From contig CAZOVB010000064.1 of assembly GCA_964583095.1 (NCBI GenBank), forward strand, positions 1-25,677: 25,677 nucleotides of DNA, read 5' to 3'. This stretch comes from CAZOVB01 sp964583095 (GTDB lineage: Bacteria; Planctomycetota; Phycisphaerae; SM23-33). A program made the translations under genes and the position numbers. This document shows positions 7,918-16,000 of the stretch, in pieces (position 1 is the stretch's first letter; every line of letters begins with the position of its first letter). Below the pieces are notes generated by a model, which worked only from the letters and a program-made list of their open reading frames with translations, was not told the DNA's origin and made no database searches.

Positions 7918-8120
7918 TCCCGTCTTACAAGCTTCAGATGTCCCCGCTTCCAGGTCGGGAAACGGACCGGCTGCTCCACACTTGGCCCTGGAGACAGGGA
8001 GCAATGCCGGCCGGCCAGGAATTGTTAACATTTACTTCCTGCAAAAGTTAGCCTAAAGATCCATCTTAGCAGCAACCGACGAATAGAAGCAGAATCAGGC
8101 TATGTCCGCTGCACCCGTTG

Positions 8121-8207
8121 GAAGGCAGGTCTCCCTCCGCCTGCCGATATGGGTTGCAGCTAAATGGGCGACGCCGGGTCTCCCTCCGCCCAGGTGTCGC
8201 CCTTTTT
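8121..8207 (+). ncRNA. Candidate small RNA with two anti-Shine-Dalgarno hairpins
   Basis: Two hairpins stand about 20 nt apart. In the first, GGCAGGT (8124-8130) pairs with GCCTGCC (8139-8145), closed by a T-G wobble over the loop CTCCCTCC (8131-8138). In the second, an outer stem GGGCGAC (8166-8172) with GTCGCCC (8196-8202) encloses GGGT (8176-8179) with GCCC (8188-8191), again with a T-G closing wobble and the identical 8-nt loop CTCCCTCC (8180-8187). TTTTT follows (8203-8207), so the second hairpin is also a good intrinsic terminator. The loops are complementary to GGAGGGAG, that is, to Shine-Dalgarno-like sequences. No convincing gene covers the region. The 5' end is not defined: an AT-rich patch at 8021-8060 with TTAACA (8025-8030) might hold the promoter, but no good -10 element is seen. 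Confidence 0.5.
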
Positions 8208-8508
8208 ATGCGCCAGGCACACACCTCAGCCGGCGATGAGGGCCTGATCCGGCACCGAAGCAAGTCCAGCGATACGAACGTGATCTGGCTTATCAATGGC
8301 GGCGATCAGGCGGGGCACGGTGACGGACACCACGGGTCGAATGTCCGAGGATACCCATGCGGTCGAACCGGTTCGTGATGATCCATTGCTCTGCAACCGG
8401 ACCCACAGGGCAACCGCGCGGAACCGGCCCTGCCCGAGGAAGGTTCCACCGTTCTCACCTGGTAAGCGCCCCCGGCTGCCGTGGTAAGGACGTCAAAGGC
8501 GTCTTGCC
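8208..8508. other. Gene-free stretch before the methyltransferase 3' end
   Basis: No plausible reading frame, tRNA or known RNA was recognised here. At its right edge GTAAGG (8484-8489) can pair with CCTTAC (8507-8512), with inner ACG/CGT pairs, making a weak hairpin over the stop codon of the minus-strand methyltransferase gene. That hairpin might slow its transcript. Confidence 0.4.
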
Positions 8509-9639
8509 TTACATTTCCGATCCGCTGTCGGTATAGCCCTTTTTCTCGATGATCTGCTCTTCAACTTCCCGGCAGGAATCCGCGACGATCAGGCCGTTGA
8601 TCTCGTTCAGGTCCGCGTGGCGCAGGTCCATATCCCCTGCGCTCTGGGGAATCCCGAGGAACGTGAGGCCCAGCGAGACGATGTTGTAGCCTTCCAGGGA
8701 CTTGACCAACTGCGGCTGGGCCGGGGAGTCCCCGGTTTCGATCTCGATGCCCCGGCTTTTCCGTTCTTCCTGCGATCGAATCGCCAGGTAGCCGCAGTGG
8801 TTGGTGAACCACGAGTCGGGCATGGAGCCCGGCCGATTCCGGATTTTGTGAATCTCATTGAAGCCCATGAGCTTGAGTGATTTGCGCAGCAGGCCCGGGG
8901 AGATCTGCGTGAAGTCGAAACAGTATGGGAAGGTCGCATCTTTGTAGTAGCGATTGGCCCCGCGATAGCGGATCAGCAGGGCATCATCCTCCCCGGGAGT
9001 CGACCACGTCCAGACCAGCAGAGCCTTGGTGGCCATCTTGCCCAGAAACGCCAGATGGTGAAGCGGATCGCTCAGGTGCACCAGGACAGCGATGGAACAG
9101 CACAGGTCGTACCGGGCCGGCTGAGGGTATTCCCCCCGGGCGGGGCTGTAGCCCTCGTTGATGAATTCCGCCTGGGTGCCGCAGATTTCATTGAGCAACT
9201 CGAACGTCGCCGTGAAGTCCACGACATCGTACCCGACCGACTTGCAGCCCCATCGCTGGTTCATGCGTAGAGGGAAGTAGCCTGCATTGCAGCCGAAATC
9301 CGCCACGCTGAAATCCGGCCCCACCGGCAGATGCTCTTGCACCATGTCGATCATGGTTTCATAGAGGGTGCTCAACCGGGCATTGGCATCGAGGAACTCC
9401 GACTGCTTGCTGTGATCCACCAGCAGATGCGTAAGGCCGGCGTGGCAGGAGTCGTTCTTGTCGCGGTCAGCGCAGTAGATCAGTCCGAGATTCTCGGCCT
9501 CTTCGATGAACTCCAGTCCGACCCCGACGGAGAAGTCGTCGGAGAAGGTATACGGCGAGTAGTTCAGCAGGCCGGAAAAGGCCAGCTCGCGGGCTCGATC
9601 CAACTGGGCCGGCGTTGGATCGTACGGTCGCAGGTCCAT
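8509..9639 (-). CDS. Class I SAM-dependent methyltransferase, substrate unknown
   Basis: The 376-residue product has a Rossmann-type methyltransferase core. SAM-binding motif I is VADFGCNAGYF (112-122), followed by GYDVVD (136-141), where an acidic residue would contact the ribose, and by a YDLCCSIAVLVHLSDPLHHL segment typical of motifs IV-V. About 110 residues precede the core and about 100 follow, so it carries its own N- and C-terminal domains. The layout loosely recalls CmoB- or DUF1698-type enzymes, but no substrate can be named. The ATG at 9639 is preferred to an upstream in-frame TTG (9660), because AAGGAAGGGG lies just before it. It is the last gene of a minus-strand series, downstream of the broken GH2 gene, with no evident functional link. 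Confidence 0.75.
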   Translation of the reverse strand: MDLRPYDPTPAQLDRARELAFSGLLNYSPYTFSDDFSVGVGLEFIEEAENLGLIYCADRDKNDSCHAGLTHLLVDHSKQSEFLDANARLSTLYETMIDMVQEHLPVGPDFSVADFGCNAGYFPLRMNQRWGCKSVGYDVVDFTATFELLNEICGTQAEFINEGYSPARGEYPQPARYDLCCSIAVLVHLSDPLHHLAFLGKMATKALLVWTWSTPGEDDALLIRYRGANRYYKDATFPYCFDFTQISPGLLRKSLKLMGFNEIHKIRNRPGSMPDSWFTNHCGYLAIRSQEERKSRGIEIETGDSPAQPQLVKSLEGYNIVSLGLTFLGIPQSAGDMDLRHADLNEINGLIVADSCREVEEQIIEKKGYTDSGSEM

Positions 9640-9828
9640 TCGGTTCCCCTTCCTTGGCAAGCAGAGGCTCTGATTCTTCCGCCCCCGCCGAATTGCCTGC
9701 GGGGCGGGTCGACAACAGTTTCAGAAGTGCGATCCACCGTGTCCAGCGCAATCCGGCTTTTCTGACAGCAAGGACCTCGATCCGGTGAGCAGTCGCGAAA
9801 TGGATTCGATCCTTCCAGGCTTCCGCCC

Positions 9829-11653
9829 TCAGAGACTCAGCGAAGCTTTGTGCGGTGAGAAGAGACTGCCGGCCGTGACGGTGCCCACGCGGTGGCAGCC
9901 CAGAATGCGGACCCGTCTGGGTTGGCCGGGCAGCAGATCGAAGAAGTTGTCCTCGAATCGCCAGCCGAATCGGCCGTCATCCCCGCCGGCATCGCCTGTC
10001 AGTTCCACCCAGCGGGCAAAGGCGTCGGTGGTCAGTTCGAGCGTGTCCTCTCCGGCCCGTTCCATCCGGATCTTCGCCTCGGGATAAGCGGACTGCCGCT
10101 GGATCTCCAGCCGAGCTGTCTTGTGGGCCGTCGCGACAAGCTCGCCGCTTTCGTCGCGGAACTGGGCCACCAGCAGCGACTCGCGCCAGAACATGCCGAA
10201 GCTGTCGCCGTCGGCCACAATGGCCGAGCTGTCCGGGCCCAGGGCCACCGGCCTGCGGACCTCGTTTAGGATCTCCTTTCCGTCGGCGTCGCGGAGTTGG
10301 AAACGCATCTCCCCGCGGACTTCCTGTGGGGTATCGTTGACCAGCCAGCAGTAGATGTGGTCGTCGATCTCGATCGAGGCCAGGATCGGCTGATATGCCC
10401 TGCGTAGTGCATAGAGCTGGCTGGTGGCCTCGAGGTAGTAATCCACCGCGTGGCTGCCGAACTTGGGCCAGGTGCTGTTGAAGACCCAGAAGAAATGCCC
10501 GTTGCAGCGGCGCCGTGGCGTCGGGTCCCAAACGGGTCGCCCGCGACGGAGCTTCTCGATACATTGCCCCAGCCACTTGGCCGCGGCTGCGCAAACGCGG
10601 TAGTGCATGCCCCGGGCGGAGTCGGTCAGCTCCCAGAACTCCTGCACGGGCCCGACATGTCCGGTCGCCAGGTCCTTGTACTGCTTGACCCACTCGAACG
10701 GGTATACGGTCTGCTCGACGGACTGCTTTTCCTGGCCGAGGAATTGGCCCCAGACAATCTCGCCGCCCTGCTGGGGGAGCATGCGTCCGATGTGGCCTGC
10801 GGGCCAGAGATCGTCCACATCGAGCATGCGCTCCAGGCTGTGCAGTGGCGGCAGGAGGCTGCGGGCGTTCTCGGTCAGCAGCGGCGGGTACTGCACTCCC
10901 GGTACGTACCAGTGGTGGGTGTAGGCGTGGGAATCTCCCCCGTCGGCCGCGTTGGCGAAGCTGCCTCCCGACGGCGAAGATGGATGATAGAAGCGATCCG
11001 GGTCGAGCCTGTGGCAGATCCGGCGGTAGTCTTCCTCAAAGAGCTTTCGCGCTGGCATGGGCTGATCCGGGAACATGTTCTCCGAACCCATGTAGACCTC
11101 GTTGCCCCCGCACCAGCAGATAATGGACGGGTGGTGCTTGAGACGGGCGACGTAGTGGCGGGCCTCGGCGCGGCAGAGGTCCATCAGGTCCGGGTTTTCG
11201 CTGTAGGGCCCCCAGGTATGGAACAGCTCGCCCCAGACCAGCAGGCCGCGACGGTCGGCCTCGTCGAAAAGCTCCTCGTGCCAGGGCGCCCCGGGGCCCC
11301 AGGCGCGGATGGTGTTGCAGTGGGATTGCTCTACCAGGTCCAGCACTGCGTTCAAGCCCAGCGAAATGCAGCAGATGACGTCGCCCCGAGCCGGGCGAGG
11401 CGAAGGTCGTCCGGTAGATCCAGTCCTGCTCGCCGACCCAGAGACACGCCTGGACATTGCCGGGCCTGCGAGGGTCTTGGATTCTCCCCGCCCCCAGGAG
11501 GATCGGGTGCACCTGATCGAGGGTCTGGGCGAGGATCCAGTCGCCGCCGTGGTCCGGTTTGGACAGGTCGCCGACCTGGGAGTCTTCCAGCCCTCCGGCC
11601 GGTGTGAGTTGCAGGATCTGCCAACCGTTTTCGATTTCGCGTCTTTGCGTCAT
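9829..11653 (-). pseudogene. GH2 beta-mannosidase-like gene with internal deletion and frameshift
   Basis: Two frames together give parts of a family 2 glycoside hydrolase. From the ATG at 11653 the first frame encodes the start of the N-terminal sugar-binding domain (WVGEQDWIYRTTF, then HLLHFAGLE, matching the family's 'vdL-F-GLDT' strand). Near 11345-11355 the reading must change frame, and the second frame resumes well inside the TIM barrel (NAVLDLVEQSHCNTIRAWGPG). It continues with the acid/base region ICWCGGNE, the TENA segment where the nucleophile is expected, and a C-terminal beta domain to 9829. The family is usually 800-900 residues; about 250 residues between the two parts are missing. 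An intact-looking promoter remains (11699-11727). The remaining frame from 11457 might make a truncated barrel protein, but activity is unlikely. An assembly error is the alternative. Confidence 0.8.
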
Positions 11654-11698
11654 GACTGGCCTCTGGTTTACGGGAGATCTTCACTTCCACAGCCGGAG

Positions 11699-11727
11699 AC
11701 TATTCCAGCGGCTAGGGGGCTTGTCAA
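11699..11727 (-). promoter_or_regulatory. Promoter of the broken GH2 gene
   Basis: On the minus strand a perfect TTGACA (11727-11722) lies 17 bp before AATAGT (11704-11699), which matches four of six -10 positions. It sits about 45 bp before the ATG at 11653 and after the stop of the phosphatidyltransferase gene, so the GH2 gene could be transcribed separately from the genes upstream. Confidence 0.55.
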
Positions 11728-11786
11728 TGTCCAAGACAAAACGTTTGACCCTTTCCGAAGACCTGCGTCTCAGGGGGCGGAGTGGC

Positions 11787-12362
11787 TTACCTACCGGCCA
11801 GTTGCCGAATGGCCGGCAGGGAACCGCGGAGATAGTCCCAGGCGCTCCAGAGAGTGACGGCAATGACGAGTCCGGCCGCGCTTGTACGGGCCCCGGGCAC
11901 CCAAGGCTCCCCGGCCAGGAGGGCCAGGAGGAGAATCGCCGCAATGCCGCCGCCCTGGACGATGGCCTTGGCTTTGCCGCTGAACCGGGCGGAGGTCTGC
12001 CCCCCCGTCAGAGCATTTGCGATGCGGGTGTAGGCGACCAGGATATCCCTGCCGGTCATGACCAAGGGCACGGCCAGGGAGATCCACCCCGCCAGGGCCA
12101 TGGCGAAGTAGATGGTCAGTCGGCTCAGGGAATCCGAAAGCGGGTCGAAAACTCCTCCCAAGGTCGAAGCGGTGCCGCGTCGCCGGGCGATCCACCCATC
12201 GGCCAGGTCGGTCATCTCCTCGGTAAAGGCCAATGCGCCCAGGACCAGGCCCACCGGCCAGGTCAGCGGCAGGCAGGGTCCGTTCAGACAGAACAGGGCC
12301 AGGCCTGTCGCAAAGGCCCCCGAGAGGAGCAATCGGCTTGCAGTGATCCAGTGGGCGAGCAT
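11787..12362 (-). CDS. CDP-alcohol phosphatidyltransferase family protein
   Basis: This 191-residue integral membrane enzyme transfers a phosphatidyl group from a CDP-linked donor to an alcohol, a step of phospholipid synthesis. The full signature D-x2-DG-x2-AR-x8-G-x3-D-x3-D is present: Asp52, Asp55-Gly56, Ala59-Arg60, Gly69, Asp73 and Asp77. These residues bind two metal ions and the CDP moiety. Hydrophobic segments at about 7-28, 35-50, 83-105 and two beyond 133 agree with the usual six-helix fold. Size and motif fit PgsA (phosphatidylglycerophosphate synthase), but other alcohols cannot be excluded. It lies 52 bp after the endonuclease III gene on the same strand, so co-transcription is likely. 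Confidence 0.88.
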   Translation of the reverse strand: MLAHWITASRLLLSGAFATGLALFCLNGPCLPLTWPVGLVLGALAFTEEMTDLADGWIARRRGTASTLGGVFDPLSDSLSRLTIYFAMALAGWISLAVPLVMTGRDILVAYTRIANALTGGQTSARFSGKAKAIVQGGGIAAILLLALLAGEPWVPGARTSAAGLVIAVTLWSAWDYLRGSLPAIRQLAGR

Positions 12363-12414
12363 GGCGGTATCCTACGCCGAGACATCGTCGCGGGCAAGGC
12401 GGTTGGCCGAGTGG

Positions 12415-13080
12415 TCAGGCGGGGGGCGAAACCTTCCCTGCCGAGGGGCACAGGTCCTCGATGCAGCAATGGGCGCAGTCGGGTTTTCGGGCTGTGCAGG
12501 TAGCCCGGCCATGGAAGACCAGCCTGTGGGAGAACATCGTCCACTGCTGCTGCGGGATCAGATCGCACAGGTCCTTCTCGATCTTGACCGGGTCGCTATA
12601 GGTAGTGAGTTTGAGCCGATTGCTCAGACGCTTGACGTGCGTGTCGACCACGATTCCCTCGTTTTTTCCCAGGGCGGTGCCCAGAACCACGTTGGCGGTC
12701 TTGCGGGCCACCCCCGGCAAAGCCACCAACTGCTCCATCGTCTCGGGCACCTTGCCTTTGTGCTCGTTGACGATCTTCTCACAGGCCCCGATGATGTTCC
12801 TGGCCTTGTTTCGGAAGAAACCCGTCGAGCGGATCTCCTGCTGGAGTTCTTCCTGGCCGGCCCGGGCAAAGGCGGGGGCGTCGGGATACTTCTCGAACAA
12901 CTCGGGCGTAACCTGATTGACCCGCTCGTCGGTGCACTGGGCGGCCAGGATGGTCGCGATGAGCAATTGCAGCTCATTGGCGTAGTCCAGGGAACACCAG
13001 GCGTCGGGGTATTGACGGGCCAGGCGGTCGTTGATCTGCGTTGCGCGTTCTTTCTTGCGGGCCTTGGATTCGCGGGGCAT
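12415..13080 (-). CDS. nth: Endonuclease III (DNA glycosylase/AP lyase)
   Basis: Nth removes oxidised pyrimidines and nicks the abasic site in base-excision repair. The 221-residue product has all hallmarks: the helix-hairpin-helix LPGVARKTANVVL (121-133) with catalytic Lys127, the catalytic aspartate Asp146 in VVDTHVKRLSNRL, and the C-terminal [4Fe-4S] loop C-x6-C-x2-C-x5-C (Cys195, 202, 205, 211). Length is normal for the family, with about ten extra basic residues at the N-terminus. The gene starts 10 bp after the stop of the giant oxidoreductase gene, so the two are very probably one transcript, although no functional link is evident. Confidence 0.96.
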   Translation of the reverse strand: MPRESKARKKERATQINDRLARQYPDAWCSLDYANELQLLIATILAAQCTDERVNQVTPELFEKYPDAPAFARAGQEELQQEIRSTGFFRNKARNIIGACEKIVNEHKGKVPETMEQLVALPGVARKTANVVLGTALGKNEGIVVDTHVKRLSNRLKLTTYSDPVKIEKDLCDLIPQQQWTMFSHRLVFHGRATCTARKPDCAHCCIEDLCPSAGKVSPPA

Positions 13081-13090
13081 GTAAACGCCC

Positions 13091-16000
13091 CTACATCGAG
13101 CGCTGCAGGTACTGATGAATTCTCGAAGCGGCCTGCCTGCCGGAGTAGATGGCCGTGGCTACGTAGCTGGCTCCGTTGATGACGTCCCCTGCCAGAAAGA
13201 CGCCCTCGACATTGGCGGCCTGGTCTTCAACGATGATCCGCCCGGCAGAGTCGGTCCGAAGCCCGAGTTGATCAATCAGATCCTGTTGCACATTGGCACG
13301 GAACCCGCAGGCCAGCAGCGCCAGGTCGGTCTTGAGGCGGAAGGGTTTCTCGTCGCGGGGCCTCATCACGGGCCCCTGGCTGGAGGGGGTCCAATCGACC
13401 GGAACACATTCCATCTCGGTCAGGCGGCTGCCGTCGCCCTCGAATTTCCGGGTGGCTACGCACCAGTTGCGGTGGACCCGGGTCGGGTCAGCCCCGCCAT
13501 GTCCGTTTCCGCCATTGCCGGCCACCTGTCCCTCGGGCAGGATCTCTACCTGGTGGACTTCCCGGGCCCCCCCGGCCAGGGCGGTCTCCACGCAGTCCTC
13601 GCCGGTAAGCCCCGCTCCGATGACGGCCACAACCTTGTCCTTCGGGTCGATCTGGGCCGACTCGGAGGCGTAGACCCCCAGCTTCTTGCGGTTCTCCTGG
13701 CGGAGGAAATCCAGCGCGAAGTGCACGCCCCGGACCTCGTGTCGGCCCGGCACGTCCAGGTCGACCGGTTGGCCGGCACCGGTGGCCAGGCAGATCGCAT
13801 CGAATTCGCTCTTGAGGTCTTCGCCGCTGATATCGCGTCCGACGGCCGCCGCATTGCGGAACTCCACGCCCTCGGCGCGAAGCTGTTCCAGGCGGCGATC
13901 GATGAGCGACTTGTCGAGCCTGTGGGAAGGGATGCCGTATCGCAGCAGCCCGCCGGGCATCTCGTCGGCTTCAAAGACGGTTACTTCGTGGCCTTGACGC
14001 GTAAGCTGCTGGGCGGCGGCAAGTCCCGCAGGCCCGCTGCCCACAACTGCGACGCGCTTGCCGGTTTTCGCTTGGGCCGCCTGAGGTTTGACCCAGCCGT
14101 TTTCCCAGGCGGTCTCGATAATCTCGCGTTCGACCTTCTGGATTTCCACGTTGTGCCCGACCAGGGCCTTTTTGCACTGTTCCTGGCAGAGGGCGGGGCA
14201 GATCACGCTGGTAAACTCGGGGAAATTGTTGCTTTCGTGGAGGACCTGCGAGGCCTCGTGCAACTTGCCGTTGTAGTAGAGCTCCAGCCAGTCGGGAATG
14301 CGGTTCTGAAGCGGGCAGCCCGCCTCCCGGCAGCGCGGGTTCTGACAGGTCATGCACTGGGGAGCCCCCAGCTTGGCAAGAGCCTTTTCGTATTCCTCGT
14401 AAGACTCGAAGCGGAAGTTGTCCACCGTCGACTCATACCGGGCCAGGTACTGCTTCTCGAATTTGTGCCACCCCGGCGCCAGCTTGCGAACCCAGGCCGA
14501 CCGCTTGAGCACCCGGAGCAGCCAGTGGGGAAGCCGGGCCTTGAGGTCCAGCCGCCGACTGCCGATCTTCCACGACCAGTGCCAGAGATGCGTATACGTG
14601 ACCCGGTCGCCGTTTTTCGGGTACAGGTTGTACTTGCGGCGGTCCCGGGCGTGCTTCTCGGGGCTGGTGGCCAGTTCCGAGATGAAGATGCCGTCCTTGA
14701 TGAGCATCGCCCCGGCCAGGCCTTGAATGACCGAGAGGGTAGCTGCGTAGCGGTACTGCTCGCGGTCCTTTTGGTACGTGGCAATGACGCGGTCGACATA
14801 GCGCCGGGCGTAGTCCATCCCTCCCCATCGCATGCAGTCGTAGGTCCGGACGACCAGGTCGCGCTTGGCGGATTCTTCCAGGTTTTCAAGCTTCGCGACG
14901 GTTTCGGTCAGAAGCTCGCGCAACTCAGCGGCCCGCTCCTTGCCCCGGCGATAGCGCCGGATGGTGTGACGGCATTTCTCGTCCAGGGTTTCCTTCCAGC
15001 CGGTGCGCTGGGGGGCGCCCTGGAAAAGATCCATCCGCTGACAGAGCTTGCGTCCGATGTCGAAGGCGTAGAGGTTCTCCTTCCAGGCCGCCCGGATGGT
15101 GTCCTTGATCGCCCAGGCCATCGAGTGCATCGAAACCGGGATCAGCCCCTTTTGGAAGGCAAAACCGATCATCATGATGTTGGCGTACTGCTTGGAGCCG
15201 AGGTATTCCTCGCAGATTCGCGAGATGTCGCGGGCCAGAAAATCGTCGCTGCGGGTGTGTTCGCGGATCAACGACTCGAGCTTCTCCGGATCGAAGTCGT
15301 CGCGACCCAGCAGACCCGTGCTCGTCTGCACCTTGGCGGTGTTGATGACCGCGGCGGTGCGGTCCTTGTTGGCCACGCGCGCCCGGCCTCGCGGATCCAG
15401 GACCCTGGCGGCCTCGAGCACGTCCACGCCCAAAAGCAGGTCGGCTTTGCCGTAGGGGATGATTCCGCTGATCGGCCGGCGGGAATTGATCTGGAAGACG
15501 ATCTGGCTCACCACGCCGCCGTTGCGGATGGCCAGGCCCTTCTTGTCCACGAAGACCACGTCGTACCCTTCGTAGTGGCCCGCGCGGACCAGCACGCTGG
15601 TGGCCAGGCCGATCCCCATGCCCCCCACGCCGGTGACGCAGCATCGCCACAGGTCCCCGGCCTGTCGCTTCTGCGGGTCGGGGATGTTGTCCAGGTCCAG
15701 TTCGGGCAGCTTGGAGCGGGGAGGTTGGCTGCGGCGGATCGTGATCTGCTCAAACGCGCTGCACGCCTCGACCTTCGCACAGGCCCCGTCGTTGGAGCAG
15801 AGCGTCAGGTCGGTGTCCATCTTGGGCCCGTAGTCGGTCGGGGTGTGCTTGAGGCCCGGACAGCCGGTCATCTCCGCACAGGCCAGGCAGAAGCGGCAGA
15901 CGTCGACATTCACGTTCATGTGCTTCTTGACCGGCAGGAATTTCTTCTCCCGGACGATCTGGCGCTCCTCGCGCCGCACGCGCCGCATCCGCGTGATGCC

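Noticed and set aside
8066..8296. Minus-strand open frame of 76 codons over the candidate small RNA
   Set aside because: No family features, no ribosome-binding site noticed, and the hairpin pair with its T-run explains the sequence better.
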